A DNA stretch of 64,000 nt from Marsupella aquatica. Its lineage: Eukaryota > Marchantiophyta. How positions within the stretch are numbered: position 1 is the stretch's first letter; each line of letters begins with the position of its first letter. A program made the translations under genes and the position numbers. This document shows positions 10,346 through 20,356 of this stretch, piece after piece. Under the pieces are notes generated by a model. The model worked only from the letters and a program-made list of their open reading frames with translations. It was not told the DNA's origin and did not search any database. Location of the stretch: assembly GCA_973895155.1 (NCBI GenBank), contig OZ316898.1, positions 20,274,001-20,338,000 on the forward strand. Reading direction: 5' to 3'.

Positions 10346-12984
10346 AGTGAGGACCAAAATGGGGGATAGGGCCTCCACTGTACACAAAAAATTGCACAAC
10401 CCCAAAAGAAACAACCAAGTATGAGATGAAGAGCCCTACACACCTCTAGAGCAAACTTGGGAGAGGGCAAACAGAAAACTCAAACCAAGATGGCAAATGC
10501 AAACTCCAGAAAACTACAGTAGAAAGATTGAGAAGGTACGAGATAAGGATCCACTATTGTAGTAGAGTGACTAGCTAAGAGTTCTACACCACGTGTAATC
10601 CAATAGTGTGATGAGCAAGCTGATTGTCTACACCCGGGTCTACGCCTAGGTCTACGCCTAGTATAGTAACTAACTCTGCAAGTGGGACATGGAGATCCTT
10701 TGAGACGGGCAAGGGTGAGGTGCACTAGCATAGCTAATGGTCCACATCAATTCCATTAGTCCAAATGTCCATCCAGGCAGTTGGAGCTAATGGTCCTTTT
10801 CTACAGTCTACCCGGGAGGCACCCCAAGCCTGCAGTTATCCATGCTATGCACTTCATCATAAATGCATGTTGCACTTCTCCATATGTGTCTGTTGCATTT
10901 TCCAAAGAGTGCCTATGAAATCACTTATGCACTCCACAAATGTCTTCTCAGGTCATACGCATCTACTTCTCATACCCAGAATCCTCGTAGTGCACAATTC
11001 AACCGGATAAGTGCATGAAACTACAATGTGTAGCTGTCTGGTGCGCTTATCAATAACTGCTTCTAACATATGTGTTGCAGTCATTGATTAATGCATCTGT
11101 ACTCTTATAGATGGAAAACGCCCTTATGTATTTGTTGTTTAGTCAGGGGCAACCTGCACTTACAGACAGTGCATTTTTTGATGCATCTATAAAGGATTTT
11201 GCTGTATTATTGAGGGACTACACGATCACCCTGCAGTTACCCATGGAATGCAGTTAGACATGATGCACTTATCCATGGTAGACTGTAGTGTAGTCTCCTG
11301 CCATTGGGATCTTGTTTCCCCTATTTTGGCACTTTTTGCTATTTCGTACTGTTGTGTTATAATAAAAAGTAACTAATCTTCCTAATGAAGTGCAATCATG
11401 ATAACTCTCAATAGGACAAAATTGAAAAGTGAAGGTGGACCCAACAACAGGGATGGGAGCAAAGATTAACAAACTGACATAGACTCAAAATAAGGACAAA
11501 ACTAAGAATGACTCTCAATAAAGACAAAATAGAAGTGAGGGTGAAAAAACGAGGCATGGAGCTGGGGATGGAGGCCAAGATGAATAAGAGCATCTTTGTT
11601 TTGTAAGATTTTGATTTATTTTCACTTCATCTCTACTTACGTTGGTAATCAGGCTAGTGTACTAGTACAGCTAATGGTCCACATCGTCTAGTGCCTTTGC
11701 AATTGGGTCTTGTCTCCAAAGATGGTCCTTTTTTAAAAGTAAGTAACTAAGACAGTCAACACGTGGAATATAGATATCTTAGGGGGAGGGGGGGGTGCAA
11801 GCCTAAGGGTAGATTCACAAGACATGGCTGCAGTTTCAACTTTATATGGTTTCCAAGATGTGATTAGGGCCATCCATTGGGAGATACAACTGCATGTCAC
11901 TTTACAAAAGGTTGGGGACAATTACTTTCTAATGTATTTTTGGAATCCTTTTATGCCCCCAAGGTCATGTAAAGGGAAGTGCAGCTGTGCTAGATTAATT
12001 TGCTGAAAGACAAATTGAGTACCTACTCCACCTGAATATCAAGTATTCTTTGGCTAAAGTCTTTCTAGATGTGACAAGAGAAGATTTTATGAAGCACTTG
12101 TGGGTCACTATTAATGCAAATGACTTAAAACAGGAATGGACCAAGAGGCCAGAAGAAGAAACCTCCAACACAGGTGGTCTAAAATCTAGGACAAAAGAGT
12201 GCTCCACATAAGCAAAAATTGGGCCCCACTACATTGCCCCCAACATTTTGTAAAGTAAACAGCAACCATTTCTTCTGAATGGGTGGCCCTTATCAGATCT
12301 TGGAGACAATAAGCTGTCCCCAGCCTCTTGTAAAGCCACCCTCAGATTCTAGGCCACCTCTCTTGGAGCTATATTCGTTCAAATGGCCCCTAGATCCATT
12401 CATATTTTGAGTCATTTGCATTGAAGTGGGTCCACCCACAAGTCAGTCATGATTGCCTCTTATTGTGTCATAGGTAGAAGGGTTCTAGCCAAAGAATTAG
12501 GTGACTTTGAGGTGGAGTGGGTCCCAACTGGTCTCTTAGCAAATTACTACAGCACCATTTGTTAGAGAACTAGCTTTACAAGACATTGGGGGCCATAAGA
12601 GCACTCCCACGGGTCCAGTAAATATATCAACCAGTGGGACGCCTTTGGCCTGTGAGAGCAAAAAGCCCTTTCCCACCAGGCTTGGTCTGCCTTCACTAAA
12701 TGGGTCACATTGGCCCTGCTCTTTTGAGGCTAGCACAACACTCCTATTTTCTAAATCAGGTTGATGATGGCCCTAGACTTGCCCACCATCACTTGCAAAT
12801 AGCAGCAATCAGTTTTTGGAGAATTCATCATACAGTTCACAAACAGCGGGATGGTCCTAGCTCCGATCAATGTCCAATGTTGTAGCTACCTAGGTCTTGT
12901 GTTCAGGGGGAAGACGGTAGTCTTTAAGTAAAACTAAGAGGTTCATCTTACTAGTAATGCGCAAACGGCAGTCTATGGTTCACA
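10346..12984. other. Intergenic, no gene recognised
   Basis: Low-complexity and decayed sequence. A block containing AGCTAATGGTCCACATC occurs at 10731 and again at 11668, indicating another dispersed repeat. A GTCTACGCCTAG tandem is at about 10640. No coding domain was recognised. Confidence 0.4.
11290..11375 (-). repeat. Degenerate copy of dispersed repeat P
   Basis: Read on the minus strand the segment has TTATAACACA, AGCAAAAAGTGCC, an AGGGGAAA block and ACAAGATCCCAATGGC. These blocks also occur in the P copies at 16003 and 19322, although here their order and spacing are partly altered. Confidence 0.4.
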
Positions 12985-13080
12985 ACCTAGGGTCTAGAGT
13001 GAAGCCTAGACTAGACTGTGACTCTGGGGGGCGTCGTTGAACTTGGGAGTGAGGGTGTGTTACAAGGATTGGGGGCAAGG
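12985..13080 (+). repeat. Dispersed repeat E, single copy
   Basis: TCTAGAGTGAAGCCT, GACTGTGA(C/T)TCT, AACTTGG and GGATTGGGG blocks appear in the same order as in the tandem pair at 63213-63377. Function unknown. Confidence 0.6.
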
Positions 13081-14654
13081 TGAGTGTTTTGAAAACACAA
13101 TGGGCTTGATTCCAAAGTGCCATTTTTCCATGAGTCGCGTAGGTTTTCAGCCAAGACCACGTTCAGTCCGCAACACACACACACATTGTACTACAAAGAT
13201 CTCCTTTTGATAGATCTCAACTGCTCGAACTCAGAGCTATTTCTTCTGTAATTCATTCTTGATTCAGTCCTGTCTACTCTTGACCTCTTGCATGGTGGCT
13301 TTTGCCACTGGGATAGCTGATATGGTTGTGCCGTCAAATTTAGTCGGACATGCAATGAAGTGAGCAAATTGACAAGGACTGTCAAATGATATACTTCTCT
13401 TTATAGTACAAGATGATTTTTATGTGACATCATCTAGAATGCCCGCTAGAATGTGTCTTTCTCTTTTATTAAAGTACACACATTGGAAGGAGAAAGTTTT
13501 GGGGCATGACAATCTTTTGGGATTTTTGCGTAGAGTATGATTATGAACCTTTAAAAGGAAGCAAGATGGGTTAATTTTCCATTTAACTCCCTCCCTTTTT
13601 CTTCTCTTTAATAATTTTGCATTCGTTTGTTTACTTTAATGGTGGCAAAGGTAAGAAAGAGGGGGAGATATGGAGTGGCAAGGGAGTGAAGAAATAGGGA
13701 AAAGGGGGATGGAAAAATTTAAATGTTCCCCTCCCAGTAGCATTGGGAGACCACACCTTGATCCCTCAAAGCCCTGAGGGGCCATCGCCTCTCTCGCACT
13801 CCCTCTCACCCTCCCACGTCCTTGCTCTCCTCAACAACATAGCTTTCACAACAATAACAACATCATTTTACAAAATAAAATAAAAACACAAAAATGAAGG
13901 CTTCTGTTTTTGACATTTTTGATTCATTTTGTTTGTTATACCTTTTGTAGAAAAATAGTCCCAAATTTTGTTATTCCATCTAACCCTCCAACATTCTTTT
14001 TAAAAAGTTTTTCTCAAAGAATGCTCCTTTAATGAAGGCCAATAAGATGAAGCTCCTAACACTTTTTCTCCACAAGACCTGTCTTGCTTGACATGCCTCA
14101 TCATCTCTATTAGTCTTGCCTGTGCTCTAATTATTTGCCCAGTCTGGAGCCCAACTCTTTGCCCCCATTGGCTTTTTTTGTCCCCACTTTTGTTCCATCT
14201 TTTGTATCATCAACAATAAAGATTTTGCTTTCGACTCTTAACCATGTATTTGCACTACCCGTTTGAGCTCTATCCCATATTTTTGTGTTGACTTGAATTA
14301 CATAATTTCATGTGCTATTTTGAACAAGATCTACACAAAAAAATTCACATGAAATGAGCAAGAAAGAATTATGGCCGACCCTATTTTTAGTTTGATTCAC
14401 TTAAAAGCTCTAGCTTTCAATCAACACATCTTTACCTTACCTCAATGTTTCTATGCAATGCTTTGGCATTGGGCTTGGCAACAACATGGCCGCAATAAAC
14501 CGAATAGCCACAACACCCTCATGACCGGAATGATTGCTTCATTTGCCATAATGACAGTGCTCATGGTCGCAACAAAATTTGAGATGTCTAAAAAACTTTC
14601 TTGCCACACTTGCATTTTTTTGTGTTGTCTACATTTCTTTGGCTCACGTGCATT
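13081..14654. other. Intergenic, nothing recognised
   Basis: AT-rich spacer with a CA run at about 13170 and no recognisable gene. Confidence 0.45.
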
Positions 14655-15395
14655 CCTTGGCCTCGCCTCAACATTTTTGCCTCACCCCAACATCTTTGCC
14701 TCACTGCAACATCTAAACTTGCCTCAACAGTTTTGTCTTGCCTCAACATCTTTGCCTGGGTCATGTGAACAATTTTGCCTTGCCTTAACATGGCTGCAAC
14801 AACTATATCGTGGCTGCAATGACACATATTAACAAGACTCAATGTCTACCTGGCAAACTTAAGCCTAAGTATATGTTCTTGCTTCACCTTGACATCTCTG
14901 CCTTGCCTCCATATCGTTTTGCATCTTGACATCTTTTCTCGCCTCAATATCTATTTCTGCCTCAATATCTTTTCTTGCCATAACATCTTTTTTTTTACTC
15001 AATGTCTTAATTTGCCCTGGATCCTTTGACATCTTTTCTTGGCCTGAACATCTTTTCTTGCCTAAACATCTTTTCCCCCTATCTTTTCTACCTCAATCAA
15101 TATTTTTGCCTTGCCTTGGCATCTTTTTCTTTCCTCAACATCCACTTCTGTCCTCAACACCTTTTCCTCGCCTCAAAAAATATTTTTCTCTCCTCTACCA
15201 CTTTTTCTCACCCGACTTGAAGTCTTTTTCTCTCCTCAACATCTTCTTCTCACAGTAATATCTTTTTCTCACCTCAAAATCTTTTATCTCCTCGACATCT
15301 TTTTCTTACCTTGATATCTAACCTCAAAATCTTTTTCTCTCCTCGACATCTTTTTCTCTCCTCAACGTCTTTTTCTCACCTAGACATCTTCTGTG
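14655..15395 (+). repeat. Degenerate minisatellite of CCTCAACATCTTTTTCT-like units
   Basis: Dozens of irregular copies of a roughly 15-25 bp unit combining CCTCAACATC with TTTTTCT or TTTTGCC fill about 740 bp. Open frames here (for example 14926-15258, Phe/Leu/Ser-rich) are by-products of the repeat. The array ends in CACC TAGACATCTTCTGTGCAACACATGGGCATTG-like sequence that also occurs at about 44018-44052. Confidence 0.8.
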
Positions 15396-15779
15396 CAACA
15401 CATGGGCATTGGGAAACGTTACTTATGACTCTTGGAGTCAATCTCTACTACTTAATTATGACTAATTGAGTCATTTGTTATGATTGGGGAAACTCTAGGT
15501 GAAAGTGCACAATGTAATTATTAATGAATCCCACAAGAGTCATTCAAACTATTTATTGAGTGGCAAGACAAATGACTTGAGTCTTGGACTTGACTTGAGC
15601 AAGTGAAACAAAGTCATAATTGAGTCATACCCTAGTCCTAAGTGTGGTCATTTTGGGGGGTCTTTTCTACTAGTGCTTGGGTTTCCAATTCCAAGATCTA
15701 ATTAATATTCTAATGATTAGTTTGCAATAGTGTCTATTTCCAGAGGTACTAAAAAACCCAATGAGGGCATATGGCTTGT

Positions 15780-15975
15780 TTTTTGACATATCATCCTTGC
15801 TATATACAGTATATTAAAAAACACAAATCTTTTGTGTTGTATTGGTATTATATAGTACACTAAAAAAACAATTCTATATGCTATACTATAATTATACTAT
15901 TATTGCTATGTATTGTATAAAAAAACTTTATGCTATATTACTATATGTAGTAAGCAAATATTGTACACCAAATGT
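15780..15975. other. AT-rich block with TATAGTA/ACTATA-type subrepeats
   Basis: Irregular repetition of TGCTATA, TATAGTA and AAAAAACA motifs. No gene is visible. Confidence 0.5.
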
Positions 15976-16002
15976 TATAAGAGAAGATGACGCGCTACTC
16001 TG

Positions 16003-16150
16003 TATAACACAATGCCAAAGGGCAAAAAATTGCCAAACTGGGAGACATGATCCCAATATATGGCTAAGCAGCCCAATGGGGGGGGGGGCAGGAGGGGAAA
16101 GGGCCCCAAGAAGACCAAAGGGTCCAACAAGCCAAGGGGTCCCCAACAAA
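16003..16150 (+). repeat. Dispersed repeat P copy, abutting R2
   Basis: Contains GTATAACACAATGCC, GGGCAAAAAATTGCC, GGGAGACATGATCCCAAT, an 11-G run at 16078-16088, and GGGGAAAGGGCCCCAAGAAG. The same ordered blocks are found at 19322 (+), 34316 (+) and 53520 (-). It ends five bases before repeat R2 begins. Confidence 0.7.
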
Positions 16151-16154
16151 AGCC

Positions 16155-17346
16155 AATTAATCTGTGGACCCCCATGTTCATCCAAGGAATGTGTGTGTGA
16201 TGAAATGAAATCAATTTTCAGCAAGGTGGTAACCGATGGTTTTGAGTCTCCCGGTGGTCTTGGTGTGTGCTCGTACAAATAAGAACCCTTGAAAGATAGA
16301 GGGGATTGATCTGGTCGAGATGATCTCTTTGGTTTATCGAACGGAAGGTTGAATGTGGAGGAATGGAGTTTTTTGATGGTGTTTGCTTACACATTGGAGA
16401 AATTGTGTGTCTACCATTCATGATTAATTGTTTGTGAATTACGTTGAGCATTACGGCCACAAGAAACTAGAGGATAGCACTCAGCTGTTGGCGGAAGAGC
16501 GCTTGTCGTTTCGGTGGGAAGAACGCACAAAACGGACGAGCCATCACTTCACATGAAGGTTTTGTAATTTTTTGATTTAAGAAGGTGTGAGGGGGAGACC
16601 AACGATTATTTCTTCAACATATAGGCTGTATTTGGCGTCAACCCATGTTCAGAGTGAGCTTCAATTGAAGCCTAGAGGGACGCAAACAATTCAAGCTAGG
16701 AAGCAAGCGTTGTAGATAAGCGATGACGACGTAATCAAAGAAATCAATTTGCAGCGGCTAAGTTTGTGATGGTGACAAAATTGTGACATCTCTTCATTGA
16801 GAAAGGGAGGTATGTATTTTCTGATGTTGCATTTCTTGAGTCGGTGACGGTCTTTTAAGTGTTTGCAAGTTATACGATCATACGGTATCCACCATTCATC
16901 TCACAATTCAAACTCAAACTCAAAACTCAATTGAAGATCACTCCTCCGTTTCTTTGACGCAATGTGACAGAATGACAATATGTTCTTCACAATCATCTTT
17001 CGTTGGTATCTCTCTCATTGAAAGAGAGAGGATCAGGTATGAGCCGTTACTTACGTTAGTTTAGAGGCAGTTGTCTAACTAATTACATAGTAAACAATTT
17101 AAAAACACTCAAAAAGTAACAAAAAACGGTTACAGTGAAAAAATGACATCTCTTCCTTTGTATTCTGGTTTTTTAACTCTTAATACCTACGGCATGGCGC
17201 CCCCAAAATTATGTTGCTTTTGCCACAAACATGAATGTGCGTTTTTGTTACCGTCAAAAATAGGATCTTTCCTATTTGTGGCTAGTTGTACTGATGTGGT
17301 GCAACCTCGTGACAGAGAATTTGGAAGGGACCTCTCATGGGGCTTC
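16155..17346 (-). repeat. Dispersed repeat R, copy R2 (inverted relative to R3)
   Basis: Its reverse complement aligns along its outer portions with R3 (27084-28582), including the block near TTTGCCACAAACA and GGCGCCATGCCG at one end and GGATGAACATGG with CCAC(A/G)GATTAATT at the other. It is about 300 bp shorter than R3 because it lacks the internal tandem array. The short open frame at 17143-17373 and its R3 counterpart (27093-27287, minus) share similar translations (both begin MTSLPLY), so they may be remains of a repeat-encoded peptide; no protein family was recognised. Confidence 0.8.
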
Positions 17347-18089
17347 GCAACTAAGCAACAAAGACACATATAAATAACCTACAAAGAACGGAGAAAGACT
17401 AACACCCTATTGGGCGGAGAACTGAAATGCCTGATAGAGCTTCGGAGTAAACTACATAGGAGGGTCATGAAGTGGAACCTGCCAAGAGACCTAAAACCAA
17501 ATGTCTCAAATTTCCAGTAAAAGTTATGGGAGTCGATTTTCAACTACCGTATTGGAGGTTTCACCTCCACAAAAATGGCACATCATGTGCGACGAATGAT
17601 AGGGTCATTTTATTGATTCGAAGGGAAGACTTAAGAATTTTCTCAGAATAACAATAAGGTCATTTAAATCCAATTTCTAGAATATTCCAAGAATATTCCA
17701 ACTTTATAGGGGTCCAAATTAATTTAATCTTTACATTTTAGGGGGTCTAAGGTTCAAAAAGTTGCAGGTGATGGGGAGGCCTCCATATAAATGAGACCCT
17801 TGAGGCTACGTTAAGGAAAGGCCACGAGCTCAACACTTAATTTGTAATTTCCCTTAATTTAAGGCTTAAATCCTGAAATCTGGAAATCCAAGACTCTGGA
17901 ACTATGGAACGCCATAACTGAAAGCACATGGGCTTTACCCTTGACGAGGTGATGGCTGCTGATGCCTGCTAATCAAGAATGGAGGAAAAAAGAATATAGG
18001 GTATGAGATAGGTAACTAAGGCCATAACTACTACCTTATGGGGTGGGTCAATGCTACCTCCACCCTTTTTAAAATTCCACCACTGGGTC
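17347..18089. other. Intergenic, nothing recognised
   Basis: Spacer with an AGAATATTCC tandem near 17685 and no recognisable coding sequence. Confidence 0.45.
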
Positions 18090-18715
18090 CCATAACCAGA
18101 GTTATGGGATATCCCAAATGGATAACTTTCACTAATGACCCACTTTTGAGAAGCTGGGATATACCACAAAAGCATGATTTTCACTAATGACCCAGTTTTG
18201 AGAAGCCCCCACTTTTTCCCTCTCTCTACTGTGGACCTTATTTTAACCACCACTAGCCATGACAAAAACCAGGTTTCACCTAAATAGTATCCAATCCTTA
18301 ATAGATGGAGCAATTATATGGAACCAGAAAGGAAAGTGGCTAGTGAAAGGAGAAGTGTCCAAGACCTTTCCCATGTTCACATTCTTCTCCTCTAGGGTGT
18401 GACTTTGTTCCACAATTTTGAGCCACACTCTCCATATAAAAGGAGAAATGTCCAAGACCTCTTCCTTTTTCACATTTCTCTCCTCTAGGGTGAGACTTTG
18501 CTCCACAATTTGAGTAACAATGTACTAAAAATGGTGAGAGGTGAAACCTGGTGGATCCAGGTTTTGTCATGGACAGTGGCACTTTAAAAATTGATTTATT
18601 CTCCTCGAGGGTGAGACTTTGCTCCACAATTTGAGGAACAATGTACTAAAAATGGTGAAAGATGAAAACTGGTGGATCCAGGTTTTGTCATGGAGACTTT
18701 GCTCCACAATTTGAG
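18090..18715. repeat. S repeat cluster: nested direct and inverted repeats
   Basis: TTTCACTAATGACCCA followed by TTTTGAGAAG occurs twice (about 18127 and 18179). A roughly 75-95 bp unit with TGTCCAAGACCT and GTGAGACTTTGCTCC occurs at about 18345, 18439 and, partly, 18598. GAAACCTGGTGGATCCAGG with TTTGTCATGGA occurs at 18542 and 18648, and its reverse complement lies at about 18256. The result is a mosaic of tandem units bounded by an inverted repeat. It is probably a decayed mobile element amplified locally. Confidence 0.7.
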
Positions 18716-18738
18716 AACAATCTACAACTCTAATAAGG

Positions 18739-18970
18739 GATCCCGCCTTTTTTCGTCCTTTGTCCCAACACAAAAAAGCTCCTAGCTAGGTGGGAAAGAT
18801 CCACAACTGTTGGATTTGATTAGGTGTTTTCCCTGACCATTGATGGAGGAAATGTGCACCCATAGCAGATATGTACTCCCCGCTGCCCCATAAATGCCCT
18901 GGCCCAACTCCCTAATGTATGGGCCGGGCCTCCTTGCACACTGCAACACACCAGCATAGGGCTCGTGTAT
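18739..18970 (+). repeat. Dispersed repeat T, first copy
   Basis: Starts with ATCCCGCC and TTCGTCC and ends with CCTCCTTGCACA(C/G)TGCAAC and GCATAGGGCTCGT. The same start and end blocks occur in order at 25937-26245. Interior sequence differs. Nature unknown. Confidence 0.55.
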
Positions 18971-18989
18971 TAAAAATGGTGAAAGGTAA

Positions 18990-19320
18990 TTACAGTAACT
19001 GGCTTTGGTCAGTTGGCCAGAGGATGAGCCTAATACGGAGAGGTCCTAGGTTCAATCCTCCCTCTCCTCCCTCCACACGCAAGGGGTGTGGAGTGTATGT
19101 GTGTGTGTGGGTGGGGTGTAATGGTGGGAGTATTGATTATCCCCTCAGCCCCTAGCTGACAGCTTTGGGGTTCTGGTTTAATCCTCCCTCCCTCTTAGTC
19201 TGGGTTCCTCTCGGATCCTTGGGTATAGTCCCCTTGTGGCTGCTGTCCTACATTGAAATGCATGCTCCTGCTCCTGAGTATATGACTTCTATCTTCTCTT
19301 GGATGGGCCTGCTTTCATAT
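18990..19320 (+). mobile_element. Candidate tRNA-derived SINE
   Basis: TTTGGTCAGTTGG at 19004-19016 resembles a pol III A box, and GGTTCAATCC at 19049-19058 a B box, about 33 nt apart, as in tRNA-derived promoters. A tRNA-unrelated body follows, ending in a (TA)n run at about 19316-19328. The head does not fold as a convincing functional tRNA. No target-site duplication could be established, so this is a candidate only. Confidence 0.45.
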
Positions 19321-19321
19321 A

Positions 19322-19445
19322 TATATATCACAGTGCCCAAGGGCAAAAAATGCCTAACCCTGGAGACAAGATCCCAATGGCAAAGCAGCACAATGAAAGA
19401 GGGGAAAGTGCCCCAAGAAAAACACCTTTGCTCTCGGTTGTCAAA
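19322..19445 (+). repeat. Dispersed repeat P copy
   Basis: Begins ATATATCACAGTGCCCAAGG, followed by GCAAAAAATGCC, GGAGACAAGATCCCAATGGC, AAAGCAGCACAATG and GAGGGGAAAGTGCCCC. This is the best preserved example of the TGCCCAAGGGCA palindrome that marks the family. It directly follows the SINE-like copy. Confidence 0.7.
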
Positions 19446-19455
19446 GTAAAAAGCA

Positions 19456-19665
19456 ATTGTGAAAGGTGAAACCTGGTGGATCCAGGTTTTTGTCATAGAG
19501 GTTTTTGTGATGGACACTGGCGCTTTAAAAATTGATCGCCATCCAGGTTTTTGTCATGGACCTGGCGCTTGAAAAATTGATCGTCAGGTCTACTCGACTC
19601 TTTCTTCATAGCCATCCAGGTTTTTGTCATGGACACTGGCGCTTGAAAAGTTGATCGCTCGACTC
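19456..19665 (+). repeat. S repeat units, second cluster
   Basis: AGGTGAAACCTGGTGGATCC and three copies of CCAGGTTTTTGTCAT with CTGGCGCTT and AAAATTGATCG (about 19480, 19535, 19616) repeat the S motif of 18540-18700. The cluster ends where GC content rises towards the ATPase gene. Confidence 0.7.
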
Positions 19666-20356
19666 TTTCCCCAGCGGAGTAGCGGACAGGACAGACAGAC
19701 GGGCGGAAGCCACTCACCTTCCCTTGAGCTTCACGCATCACGAGGCTCCGGAGTCGGGAATCTGAAATTCTGAACAGAAGCGACAGACCTCTGGAACGCC
19801 GCACGCCACTTTCCTTCCCTGGAGCTTTTCACGCATCACGATGCCAGGCCAGGCACTGGAGTCTGGAATAGTGGAATGGAATGTCTACTAAAAGCAGTTT
19901 CGGACTCTTGGATTGGAAGACTCGGGAAAGCTGTGCTTTGAAGGCAGTCTGGCGTAGAGGATGGTTTTGTGGTTCGTGTTGGCCGACGCTGAATGTTACG
20001 ACATAGGTGGCTACATTTGAGTCTATATTACTCTAAAGCTTGAGATGATAAGCTTGAGATGATAAGCTTGATCGCGATCATAACGCTGTTCTGTTAGGGT
20101 AATGTGACGACATTTGTACTTGTATGGCAGCTGCAGACGTGAGAGAGTGCGGTCCAATTGTCGGGTCGACAGTGTGTTTTGCTTACAGGTACTCGCGGTG
20201 GGCGGTTGGATTTGTACAGGTTTGAAATCTGAAGAAGACGCGCGTTGTGTGGAGAATTCGGGGATTGGTACAGGTTTGAAATCTGAAGAAGACGCACGTT
20301 CTGTGGAGAATTCGGGCGATAACGATCGTGCTCAGGATCGAACCGAAGGAGGCACA
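19666..20356 (+). promoter_or_regulatory. Promoter and leader region of the copper ATPase gene
   Basis: GC-richer sequence with small duplications (TTCACGCATCACGA near 19730 and 19828; AGCTTGAGATGATA twice near 20037). A good 3' splice signal, TTTTGCTTACAG, ends at 20188, suggesting a leader intron. A short upstream ORF starts with ATG at 20124 and stops at 20225. The interval 20189-20356 is open in the ATPase frame without an ATG. Confidence 0.5.
20214..20321 (+). repeat. 54-bp direct tandem duplication in the ATPase leader
   Basis: Units 20214-20267 and 20268-20321 both begin GTACAGGTTTGAAATCTGAA. The period, 54 bp, is a multiple of three and is in frame with the ATPase. If translated, each unit gives an 18-residue stretch containing GLKSEEDAR and VENSG. 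Confidence 0.9.

Noticed and set aside
14926-15314. Phe/Leu/Ser-rich ORFs resembling membrane proteins
   Set aside because: They are translations of the CATCTTTTTCT minisatellite.
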